DNA of 64,000 nucleotides, from positions 116,467 to 180,466 of the forward strand of contig NZ_CALNVW010000021.1 of the NCBI RefSeq assembly GCF_940670765.1, given 5' to 3'. Positions 1-9,163 of this stretch are shown piece after piece; positions within the stretch are counted from its first letter, which is position 1, and each line of letters begins with the position of its first letter. The notes beneath the pieces are model-generated. The model saw only the letters and a program-made list of their open reading frames with translations. It did not search any database and had not been told where the DNA came from. A program made the translations under genes and the position numbers. Source of the stretch: Streptomyces sp. A 4/2 (GTDB taxonomy: Bacteria > Actinomycetota > Actinomycetes > Streptomycetales > Streptomycetaceae).

Positions 1-473
1 GACGCGTCCCAGTCGACCAGCGCCCGGCCGGTCGTCAGCCCCCGTACGACCGTGAGTGACGAGGAGTACGACCAGGGCTTGGTCTTCCCCTCGAACGACA
101 GGGTGGCCTCGACGGTGAACGGCACCTTCGCGCCCGTCGGCGCACCGGGCGTCAGCGTCACCTTGGTGACGTGCGCGTCCTCGCGGTAACCGGCCAGCAG
201 GGGCTGCGAGTCCCCGGCGTTGTTGGTGAGCTGCGAGGCCTTCTCGGCGTCGCCGTCGGACCAGGCGGTGAGGAAGTCCTTCGCCGTCGAGCTGATCTCG
301 TCGTCGGTCGGCGGGCCGGTGCGTACCGGCGCCGCCTGGGTCGTACTGCTCGTGCCGCTGCCCCCGCCGGAACTGTTCAGCCCGGTCCAGATGTTGTACG
401 CGCCGTAGCCGACCCCACTGGCCACGACCGCCAGTACCCCGCTGACCATTCCTATCTTTGCCCCGTTGCGCAT
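1..473 (-). CDS. Penicillin-binding protein, N-terminal part (cut by window edge)
   Basis: Only the first ~157 residues are present; the gene continues past position 1. The ATG at 473 has a GGGGAGGG ribosome site about 10 nt upstream. The chain starts with a short basic stretch and one membrane anchor (about residues 5-25), then a Ser/Gly/Thr-rich linker. An NTF2-like domain follows (motif TAKDFLTAWSDGD, then FTVEATLSFEGK), the MecA_N type that precedes transpeptidase domains in class B penicillin-binding proteins. The catalytic domain would lie outside the window, so transpeptidase function is inferred from the N-terminal domain and from my recollection that such a gene lies next to pmt in Streptomyces. 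It is the same orientation as pmt, 138 bp downstream of it, with a 16-bp palindrome in the gap. Confidence 0.75.
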   Translation of the reverse strand, partial: MRNGAKIGMVSGVLAVVASGVGYGAYNIWTGLNSSGGGSGTSSTTQAAPVRTGPPTDDEISSTAKDFLTAWSDGDAEKASQLTNNAGDSQPLLAGYREDAHVTKVTLTPGAPTGAKVPFTVEATLSFEGKTKPWSYSSSLTVVRGLTTGRALVDWDA

Positions 474-499
474 CGCTGCGTTCCCTCCCCAGGAATCTC

Positions 500-515
500 C
501 TTGAACACGTTCAAG
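500..515. promoter_or_regulatory. Operator-like palindrome before the penicillin-binding protein
   Basis: CTTGAAC-AC-GTTCAAG is a perfect 7+2+7 inverted repeat 27 bp upstream of the start codon at 473, in the 138-bp gap after pmt. Its size and symmetry suit a dimeric repressor. The right half overlaps an AAGGAG sequence on the minus strand. No regulator can be assigned. Confidence 0.4.
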
Positions 516-611
516 AGAGTTACGCCGAGCAGCGTACGGGACAGCGGTGACACCCGGCCGGGGTCGTTACCCGACCGGGACCTGCGGCGGACGGGGCGTC
601 CGAAACCGTTC

Positions 612-2381
612 CTAGATCCAGGTGTTCAGCCACATCCGGTTGTTCCACTGGCTCAGCGGAATCGCGTCCCCGGTGAACAGCGGCCAGAAATAAATGAAGT
701 TCCACACGATCAGCAGCACCAGCACGCCCGCGCCGATCGCCCCCACCGCTCTGCGCCGCTCACTGGACCCGCGCGGCCCCAGCATCGCGCCGATCATCAT
801 GGCGACGGCCAGGCAGAGGAACGGCACGAAGACGACCGCGTAGAAGAAGAAGATCGTCCGCTGCTGGTACATGAACCAGGGCAGGTACCCGGCCGCGATC
901 CCGCACGCGATGGCCCCGGCCCGCCAGTCCCGGCGGAAGATCCAGCGCCACAGGATGTACAGCACCGCGAAGCACGCCGCCCACCACAGCAGCGGGGTGC
1001 CCATCGCCAGGACCTCGCGGGCGCAGCTCTCGGTGCCCTTCGGGCAGCCGTCGACGCCCGGCTTGGGGGACTCGTAGAAGTACGAGACGGGGCGGCCCAT
1101 CACGAGCCAGCTCCAGGGGTTCGACTGGTACTGGTGCCCCTCGGTCAGATTCACGTGGAAGCTGTAGACCTCGGCCTCGTAGTGCCAGAAGCTCCGCAGC
1201 GACGCCGGGACCCAGCTCATGTCGAACTGCGGCAGGTGGACCGTGCCCAGCACCGGGAGCTTGACGTGGTCGGGGGAGAGCCCGGCGCGGTGGGCGGCCC
1301 AGTCGCGGAAGTAGCCGCCCTTGGTCACGAACCAGCCGGTCCAGGACAGCATGTACGTCACCACGGCGACCGGCACCGTCGATACGAAGGCCGGGAGCAC
1401 GTCGTGGCGGAGCACGGCCCGGTACGGGCGGACGGCGCCCGCCGTGCGGCGCGCGCCCACGTCCCAGAGCACGGCCATCACGGCGAAGAAGACCAGGACG
1501 TAGAGCCCGTTCCACTTGGTCGCCGACGCCAGGCCCAGCATCACGCCGGCCGCGATCCGCCAGGGGCGCCAGCCGAGCCGCAGGCTCCCGGCGACCGCGT
1601 TGTCGGGGCGCGGCCCGCCCTCCTCGCCGACCGGCAGGGCATCGGCGAGCCGGGCTCTGGCTCTGTCCCGGTCGATCAGCAGACAGCCGAAGGCCGCGAC
1701 CACGAAGAACATGACGATGAGGTCGAGCAGCGAGGTGCGGCTCATCACGAAGTGCAGCCCGTCGACGCCGAGCAGCAGCCCGGCCAGGCACCCCAGGAAC
1801 GTCGAGCGCAGCAGCCGCCTGCCGATCCGGCAGATCATCAGCACCGAGAGGGTGCCGAGCAGGGCGGTCATGAAGCGCCAGCCGAACGGCGTGAACCCGA
1901 AGAAGTGCTCACCGAGGCCGATGACCCACTTACCGATCGGCGGGTGCACCACATAGCCGGGGTCGGTGGGCACCGAGACGCGCGAGGGGTTGGCGAGGAT
2001 CGCGTTGTTGATGTTGTCCGGCCAGTGGCCCTCGTACCCCTGGTGGATCAGCGCCCAGGCGTCCTTCGCGTAATACGTCTCATCGAATATCACCGCATGC
2101 GGGCTGCCCAGGTTCCAGAACCGCAGGATCCCGGCGACCAGCGTGACCAGCAGCGGACCGCCCCACGCCGACCAGCGCAGCAGCCGCTCGGCGAAGGCCG
2201 GGGAGATGCCCAGCACGGTGAACGCCTGGGGGCCCGGTGCGGCGTACGGAGGCACCAGCCGTTCGCGCAGACCGGTCCCGCGCGGGGCCGCGTAGCCGAA
2301 CCGGCGCAGCCGGTGTCCCCAGCTGGGCGGCTGATTCCCGGCGTCGTGGCCCTTCGGGGGGTGAGGCGCTGTACTCGTCAC
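612..2381 (-). CDS. pmt: Dolichyl-phosphate-mannose--protein O-mannosyltransferase (Pmt)
   Basis: Multi-spanning membrane glycosyltransferase of the GT39 family, 589 residues. It moves mannose from polyprenyl-phosphate-mannose to Ser/Thr of secreted proteins on the outer face of the membrane. The acidic motif FDETYYAKDAW near residue 94, at the first extracytoplasmic loop, matches the catalytic Asp-Glu of the family. About ten hydrophobic helices follow. In S. coelicolor the equivalent gene is known to be needed for phage phiC31 infection and for glycosylation of PstS. I chose the GTG at 2381: an upstream extension of the frame would run into rsmI, and the length then fits the family. It diverges from rsmI with 61 bp between the starts. 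Confidence 0.92.
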   Translation of the reverse strand: MTSTAPHPPKGHDAGNQPPSWGHRLRRFGYAAPRGTGLRERLVPPYAAPGPQAFTVLGISPAFAERLLRWSAWGGPLLVTLVAGILRFWNLGSPHAVIFDETYYAKDAWALIHQGYEGHWPDNINNAILANPSRVSVPTDPGYVVHPPIGKWVIGLGEHFFGFTPFGWRFMTALLGTLSVLMICRIGRRLLRSTFLGCLAGLLLGVDGLHFVMSRTSLLDLIVMFFVVAAFGCLLIDRDRARARLADALPVGEEGGPRPDNAVAGSLRLGWRPWRIAAGVMLGLASATKWNGLYVLVFFAVMAVLWDVGARRTAGAVRPYRAVLRHDVLPAFVSTVPVAVVTYMLSWTGWFVTKGGYFRDWAAHRAGLSPDHVKLPVLGTVHLPQFDMSWVPASLRSFWHYEAEVYSFHVNLTEGHQYQSNPWSWLVMGRPVSYFYESPKPGVDGCPKGTESCAREVLAMGTPLLWWAACFAVLYILWRWIFRRDWRAGAIACGIAAGYLPWFMYQQRTIFFFYAVVFVPFLCLAVAMMIGAMLGPRGSSERRRAVGAIGAGVLVLLIVWNFIYFWPLFTGDAIPLSQWNNRMWLNTWI

Positions 2382-2442
2382 CGCGCCATCGTAGGGAACC
2401 CGACTGTGTGAGTGGTGTGCACGGGGCTGGGAGAATGGAGTC

Positions 2443-3333
2443 GTGACAGGAACGCTGGTACTCGCAGGCACCCCCATCGGTGACGTCTCGGACGCGCCGC
2501 CCCGGCTGGCCAGGGAGCTGGAGACGGCCGATGTCGTCGCCGCCGAGGACACCAGGCGGCTTCGCAGACTGACCCAGGCTCTCGGGGTGCACACCACGGG
2601 GCGTGTCGTGTCGTACTTCGAGGGCAACGAGACCGCCCGTACGCCGGAGCTGGTCGAAGCGCTGGTGGGCGGTGCGCGGGTGCTGCTGGTGACGGACGCG
2701 GGCATGCCGTCCGTCTCCGACCCCGGGTACCGGCTGGTCGCCGCGTGCGTGGAGCAGGACATCAAGGTGACGGCCGTCCCCGGCCCGTCGGCCGTCCTCA
2801 CCGCGCTGGCACTCTCCGGGCTGCCCGTGGACCGCTTCTGCTTCGAGGGCTTCCTGCCGCGCAAGGCGGGCGAGCGGCTGGGCAGGCTCCGGGAGAACGC
2901 CGCCGAGCGCCGGACGATGGTCTACTTCGAGGCCCCGCACCGGCTCGACGACACCCTCGCCGCCATGGCCGAGGTCTTCGGGGACGGGCGCAGGGCGGCC
3001 GTCTGCCGGGAGCTGACCAAGACGTACGAGGAAGTGAAGCGCGGGCCGCTGAAGGAGCTCGCCGAGTGGGCCGCCGAGGGCGTACGGGGCGAGATCACCG
3101 TCGTCGTCGAGGGCGCGGGCGACACCGGGGAGCAGGACCTGGACCCCGCTGAGCTGGTGCGCAGGGTGCAGGTGCGCGAGGAGGCGGGGGAGCGGCGCAA
3201 GGAGGCCATCGCCGCGGTCGCCGCCGAGGCGGGACTGCCCAAGCGGGAGGTCTTCGACGCGGTGGTCGCCGCGAAGAACGCGGCCAAGGACACCGCGAAG
3301 AACGCCGCCAAGGACGCCTCGAAGGATGCTTAG
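2443..3333 (+). CDS. rsmI: 16S rRNA (cytidine1402-2'-O)-methyltransferase
   Basis: 296-residue SAM-dependent methyltransferase of the tetrapyrrole-methylase fold that modifies C1402 of 16S rRNA in the decoding site. Visible motifs are GTPIGD near residue 9, AEDTRRLRRL, and DAGMPSVSDPG near residue 86, followed by the VPGPSAVLTALALSGLP loop typical of RsmI. The start is GTG. The last ~20 residues are an Ala/Lys repeat (KNAAKD units), a tail outside the conserved fold. A long-loop hairpin at 3421-3455 may terminate it. Confidence 0.92.
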   Translation: MTGTLVLAGTPIGDVSDAPPRLARELETADVVAAEDTRRLRRLTQALGVHTTGRVVSYFEGNETARTPELVEALVGGARVLLVTDAGMPSVSDPGYRLVAACVEQDIKVTAVPGPSAVLTALALSGLPVDRFCFEGFLPRKAGERLGRLRENAAERRTMVYFEAPHRLDDTLAAMAEVFGDGRRAAVCRELTKTYEEVKRGPLKELAEWAAEGVRGEITVVVEGAGDTGEQDLDPAELVRRVQVREEAGERRKEAIAAVAAEAGLPKREVFDAVVAAKNAAKDTAKNAAKDASKDA

Positions 3334-3420
3334 AAGGACGCCGCTCGCGCGGGGACGCCGGGGGGCCGTGCCGTACCCCCGGAGGAGAATGCCACCGGAA
3401 GGTAAAGGACGCGCGTGAAT

Positions 3421-3455
3421 GGCAAAGGCCGCAACGTGATCACGGGGCCTTTGCC
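3421..3455 (+). terminator. Hairpin after rsmI
   Basis: GGCAAAGGCC (3421-3430) pairs perfectly with GGCCTTTGCC (3446-3455) around a 15-nt loop. It lies 87 bp after the rsmI stop and 128 bp before the next start. There is no U-tract, as is common in Streptomyces. Confidence 0.5.
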
Positions 3456-3582
3456 CACGAGCAGGCCAAATCCGCTCCAATAGTCGGCTGCCCCTGGTGC
3501 ATTCCGGGAGGTGGAGGCGTCCACTGGAAGTGGGACGAAATCGTTCCACGGAAGGCTTGTCCGCAGGGCAAGAGGAGCTGGC

Positions 3583-3996
3583 ATGAGTGAGATCACTGAA
3601 ACCACCGCTCACGAGGCGTATGCGTTCGCGTGCATGCGGTGTGGCCACGGCTGGGAACAGGCGTACGAGATAGAGCATCACGTCGATGCTTCCGGTCAGG
3701 CATTTGTTGTGTACAAGGCCGATGGCGAACGGGTTCCGTCGCCGCTGTCCAACCCGAGCTGCATGAACTGTGGCGGGCACGTCATCAGGATCATGCGGTC
3801 GGGGCGCGTCTCCTCCGTGCAGAACCTGCTGTACCACCCCGAGCGGGTGACCACCGCACCCGCGACCACTCCCGCGTCGGCGCTCACGACCGCCGCCGCC
3901 CCCGAGCCGCTTCCCGCCCCGGTCGGCGGGGCGTCGCCGGCGCCGCACCACCACTGGCATCTCTCGGATCTGCTGCACCCGTTCCACCGGAAGTAG
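3583..3996 (+). CDS. Zinc-ribbon conserved hypothetical protein
   Basis: 137-residue soluble protein. Two Cys pairs, CMRCGHGW near residue 14 and CMNCGGH near residue 60, resemble a four-cysteine zinc ribbon. The C-terminal half is an Ala/Thr/Pro-rich linker ending in a His-rich tail (HHHWHLSDLLHPFH). I chose ATG 3583 because AGGAG lies 6-7 nt upstream; the in-frame ATG at 3511 lacks such a site and would add a non-conserved basic stretch. I do not know its function; a protein of this type occupies the same place in other Streptomyces as far as I recall. Nucleic-acid or metal binding are both possible. Confidence 0.8.
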   Translation: MSEITETTAHEAYAFACMRCGHGWEQAYEIEHHVDASGQAFVVYKADGERVPSPLSNPSCMNCGGHVIRIMRSGRVSSVQNLLYHPERVTTAPATTPASALTTAAAPEPLPAPVGGASPAPHHHWHLSDLLHPFHRK

Positions 3997-3998
3997 CC

Positions 3999-4066
3999 CG
4001 ACGGCCACCGGGAGCAGCAGCCCGTCGGCCACCGGGAGCAGCCCGCCGGCCACCGGAAGCAGTCCA
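3999..4066 (+). repeat. Three tandem copies of a CGGCCACCGGGAGCAG unit
   Basis: Three imperfect head-to-tail copies of about 20-22 bp fill the gap between the zinc-ribbon gene and tatD. They read in phase with the end of the preceding gene (its last codons also contain CCACCGGAAG), suggesting they arose by slippage from its 3' end. Confidence 0.7.
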
Positions 4067-4095
4067 CCGGGCGGGTGACCGTAGGATCGGGCGCC

Positions 4096-4989
4096 ATGAG
4101 CCCGAAAGCCCCCAACGACACACCGCCGCCGCTGCCCGAACCGCTGAAGGTGCCGGTCGCGGACTCGCACACCCACCTGGACATGCAGGCCACCACCGTC
4201 GACGAGGCCCTGGAACGGGCCGCGTCGGTGGGGGTGACCGCGGTCGTCCAGGTGGGCTGCGACCTGACGGGCTCCCGCTGGGCGGCCGAGACGGCGCGGG
4301 CGTACGAGAACGTGCACGCGGCGGTCGCGCTGCACCCCAACGAAGCACCCCGCATCGTGCTGGGCGATCCGGAGGGCGGAGCGCGGCAGGGGGTCCGCGC
4401 CCCGGGCGGCGAGGCGGCCCTCGACGAGGCGCTCGGCGAGATCGAGCGACTGGCGGCCCTCCCGTACGTGCGGGCCGTCGGCGAGACGGGCCTCGACCAC
4501 TACCGCACCGGACCCGAGGGCATTACGGCCCAGGAACGGTCCTTCCGGGCGCATATCGAGATCGCCAAAAGGCACGGCAAGGCGCTGGTCATTCACGACC
4601 GCGAGGCCCATGCGGATGTGCTCCGCATTCTCGAAGAAGAAGGCGCACCCGAACGCACCGTATTCCATTGCTATTCCGGCGATGCCGCAATGGCGGAAAT
4701 CTGCGCGGCAAAGGGCTATTTCATGTCCTTCGCGGGGAACATGACGTTCAAGAACGCCCAGCCGCTGCGTGACGCCCTCGCTGTCGCACCGCTGGAACTC
4801 GTTCTCGTCGAAACGGACGCGCCTTTCCTCACCCCGGCTCCGTACCGTGGGCGGCCCAATGCGCCTTATCTGATTCCGGTCACGGTAAGGGCGATGGCCC
4901 AGGTGAAAAGCGTCAGCGAGGACGCCCTGGCCACGGCGATCATGGCGAATACGGTCCGGGCGTTCGGGCTGGGCGGCGAAACCGGCTGA
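4096..4989 (+). CDS. tatD: TatD-family metal-dependent hydrolase/DNase
   Basis: 297-residue TIM-barrel metallo-hydrolase. Metal ligands are visible as DSHTHLDM near residue 20, VGETGLDHYR near residue 130, LVIHDREAH and FHCYSG, and the final Asp in ETDAPFLTP. TatD proteins are 3'-5' exonucleases or DNases acting in DNA repair or degradation. ATG 4096 is preferred over GTG 4075, which starts inside the repeats. There is an inserted Gly/Ala-rich loop around residues 90-110. In many actinobacteria tatD is followed by an rpf gene and then rsmA; here rsmA follows directly. Confidence 0.88.
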   Translation: MSPKAPNDTPPPLPEPLKVPVADSHTHLDMQATTVDEALERAASVGVTAVVQVGCDLTGSRWAAETARAYENVHAAVALHPNEAPRIVLGDPEGGARQGVRAPGGEAALDEALGEIERLAALPYVRAVGETGLDHYRTGPEGITAQERSFRAHIEIAKRHGKALVIHDREAHADVLRILEEEGAPERTVFHCYSGDAAMAEICAAKGYFMSFAGNMTFKNAQPLRDALAVAPLELVLVETDAPFLTPAPYRGRPNAPYLIPVTVRAMAQVKSVSEDALATAIMANTVRAFGLGGETG

Positions 4990-5144
4990 GGCGGAGTCGG
5001 GGGCGAGCCGGGGGCGCGTCAGGGGCGATACGGAGGCGATACGGGGGCGCACCGGGGCCGCCGGACCGGTCCGATGCGCCTACGAGCCTGGCGTCCGGCC
5101 CCGGGGGCGAGCCCGGAGCCGTACCGCGGCCGTAGGCTTTACGG

Positions 5145-6023
5145 GTGAGCAGCACTGAACCCGACGCCCCCGAAGCCTCCGACGCCCTTCTGGGCCCCGC
5201 CGACATCCGTGAGCTGGCGACCGCACTCGGCGTACGCCCGACCAAGCAGCGCGGGCAGAACTTCGTCATCGACGCCAACACGGTGCGCAGGATCGTACGG
5301 ACGGCCGAGGTGACCCGGGACGACGTGGTCGTCGAGGTCGGCCCCGGCCTCGGATCGCTGACCCTGGCCCTCCTCGAAGCGGCGGACCGGCTGGTGGCCG
5401 TCGAGATCGACGACGTGCTGGCGGGCGCGCTGCCCGCGACGATCGAGGCCAGGCTGCCCGCCCGCGCCGACCGCTTCACGCTGGTCCACGCGGACGCGAT
5501 GCAGGTCCAGGAGCTGCCGGGCCCGCCGCCCACCGCGCTGGTGGCGAACCTTCCGTACAACGTGGCGGTCCCGGTCCTGCTCACCATGCTGGCCCGCTTC
5601 CCCACGATCGAGCGCACGCTGGTGATGGTCCAGGCGGAGGTCGCGGACCGGCTCGCGGCGGAACCGGGCAACAAGGTGTACGGCGTGCCGTCCGTGAAGG
5701 CCAACTGGTACGCGCACGTCAAGCGGGCGGGCTCCATCGGCCGCAACGTCTTCTGGCCCGCACCGAATGTCGACTCGGGCCTCGTCTCCCTGGTCCGGCG
5801 CACCGAACCGATCCCGACGACGGCCACCAAGGAAGAGGTCTTCGCGGTGGTCGACGCGGCGTTCGCACAGCGCCGCAAGACGCTGCGGGCCGCGCTGGCG
5901 GGCTGGGCGGGGTCGGCGGCGGCGGCCGAGGCGGCGCTGGTGGCGGCCGGGATCTCGCCGCAGGCACGCGGCGAGTCGCTCACCGTGGAGGAGTTCGCAC
6001 GGATCGCGGAGGGCAAGGCGTGA
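5145..6023 (+). CDS. rsmA: 16S rRNA (A1518/A1519-N6)-dimethyltransferase
   Basis: 292-residue KsgA/RsmA Rossmann methyltransferase that dimethylates two adjacent adenines near the 3' end of 16S rRNA. Seen are TKQRGQNFVID before the SAM site, motif I VVEVGPGLGSLT near residue 62, and the catalytic NLPYN near residue 135. The C-terminal domain has the FAQRRKTLR signature. GTG start at 5145. The stop overlaps the ispE start by 4 bp (GTGA), indicating translational coupling. Confidence 0.95.
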   Translation: MSSTEPDAPEASDALLGPADIRELATALGVRPTKQRGQNFVIDANTVRRIVRTAEVTRDDVVVEVGPGLGSLTLALLEAADRLVAVEIDDVLAGALPATIEARLPARADRFTLVHADAMQVQELPGPPPTALVANLPYNVAVPVLLTMLARFPTIERTLVMVQAEVADRLAAEPGNKVYGVPSVKANWYAHVKRAGSIGRNVFWPAPNVDSGLVSLVRRTEPIPTTATKEEVFAVVDAAFAQRRKTLRAALAGWAGSAAAAEAALVAAGISPQARGESLTVEEFARIAEGKA

Positions 6024-7045
6024 GCGTCCCGGACGGTAGGCGTGTCCCGTCGACGTCGGGTACAGGCGGTACGAGTACGGACAGTACGGGCGGTACGGGG
6101 GCTCCCGCGGGCGTGACCGTCCGCGTCCCCGCCAAGGTCAATGTCCAGCTCGCGGTCGGCGGCGCACGCCCCGACGGCTTCCACGACCTGGCCAACGTCT
6201 TCCTCGCGGTGTCGCTGTACGACGAGGTCACCGTGACCCCCGCCGACTCCCTCCGCGTCACCTGCACGGGACCCGGCGCGGACCAGGTCCCCCTGGACCG
6301 GACGAACCTGGCGGCGCGGGCCGCCGAACTGCTCGCCGCGCGCCACGGGATCACCCCCGACGTACACCTCCACATCGACAAGGACATCCCCGTCGCGGGT
6401 GGCATGGCGGGCGGCAGCGCGGACGGTGCGGGCGCCCTGCTGGCCTGCGACGCGCTCTGGTCCACCGGCGCCTCGCGCGAAGAACTCCTGGACATCTGCG
6501 CCGAGTTGGGCAGCGACGTGCCCTTCAGTCTGGTCGGCGGTGCGGCGCTGGGCACCGGCCGCGGAGAGCTGCTGACGCCGCTGACGGTCGGCGGCACGTT
6601 CCACTGGGTGTTCGCGATGGCCGACGGCGGCCTCTCCACCCCGACGGTCTTCCGCGAGTTCGACCGCCTCACCCCCGACGCCGCCCCGCCGGAAGCCGCA
6701 CCGGCCCTGCTGGCGGCGCTGCGCACGGGCGACACGACGGCGCTGGCGGGAGCCCTCTCGAACGACCTCCAGGCGGCGGCGGTCTCCCTGCGGCCCGCGC
6801 TCGCCGACACCCTCGCCGCCGGTACCGCGGCGGGCGCCCTGGCGGGACTGGTCTCCGGCTCCGGCCCCACGACTGCCTTCCTGGCCAAGGACGCGGAGTC
6901 GGCGGAACGGATCGCCTCCGAGCTGCGGGCCTCCGGGACCTGCCGGGCCGCCCGGGTGGCATCCTCGGCGGCGCCCGGGGCGACGGTGGTCGGCCGCCCC
7001 GCCAGGCGTCCCGGGCCCGGCAACGATCGGCCGGCCAGGTCCTAG
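6020..7045 (+). CDS. ispE: 4-diphosphocytidyl-2-C-methyl-D-erythritol kinase
   Basis: GHMP kinase of the MEP isoprenoid pathway; it phosphorylates CDP-methylerythritol. PAKVNVQLAVGG lies near residue 36, the ATP loop PVAGGMAGGSADGAG near 125, and GSGPTTAF near the C-terminus. The 341-residue length exceeds the usual ~300 because of a Gly/Thr/Ser low-complexity N-terminus (about residues 10-32) and a basic C-terminal tail. A start within the low-complexity stretch cannot be excluded, but the GTG overlapping rsmA is the natural coupled start. The rsmA-ispE order is widespread in actinobacteria. Confidence 0.93.
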   Translation: MSVPDGRRVPSTSGTGGTSTDSTGGTGAPAGVTVRVPAKVNVQLAVGGARPDGFHDLANVFLAVSLYDEVTVTPADSLRVTCTGPGADQVPLDRTNLAARAAELLAARHGITPDVHLHIDKDIPVAGGMAGGSADGAGALLACDALWSTGASREELLDICAELGSDVPFSLVGGAALGTGRGELLTPLTVGGTFHWVFAMADGGLSTPTVFREFDRLTPDAAPPEAAPALLAALRTGDTTALAGALSNDLQAAAVSLRPALADTLAAGTAAGALAGLVSGSGPTTAFLAKDAESAERIASELRASGTCRAARVASSAAPGATVVGRPARRPGPGNDRPARS

Positions 7046-7124
7046 GCCGGAGGAGGTGCGGCAAGGAGGCCCCGTCGCCGCGCCGTACCCTGGAGGCCGA
7101 TCCATCCCCTTCCCAGGAGCGTCA

Positions 7125-8933
<1,809 letters not shown>

Positions 8934-8967
8934 CCGTACGGCGGGACTCGCGTAACGGCGGTATCAC

Positions 8968-9005
8968 GGGCCGGTTCTCCCTTGGGAACAGGGGTGGACC
9001 GGCCC
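8968..9005 (+). terminator. Possible hairpin after the ABC-F gene
   Basis: GGGCCGGT (8968-8975) pairs with ACCGGCCC (8998-9005) around a 22-nt loop that itself can fold (CCCTTGGGAACAGGGG). It lies 35 bp after the stop codon. Confidence 0.4.
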
Positions 9006-9163
9006 TGCTTGTCATGAACTCCGGGTGATAGAAAGAACTCCCGCTCGACTGACGTTGATCTGTGGGATCCACACCCGATTCGCTCCTTTCCGGCGCCGCT
9101 GGCTGCCGGAATTGCGGGGGAGGCCGGTCGGGCAGCGGACCCCGCGTGAAGAGGTGTGTGCTG

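Noticed and set aside
171..2411. Long open frame antisense to pmt (and similar antisense frames at 2080-5052, 7122-8813, 45086-49174, 48853-52890, 59720-62227)
   Set aside because: They overlap clear genes on the other strand, consist of Arg/Pro/Gly-rich low-complexity translations and have no domain motifs. High G+C makes such frames long by chance.
4990..5144. Riboswitch (ydaO/c-di-AMP type) that often precedes rpf genes
   Set aside because: The spacer is short and G-rich, with no candidate conserved core.
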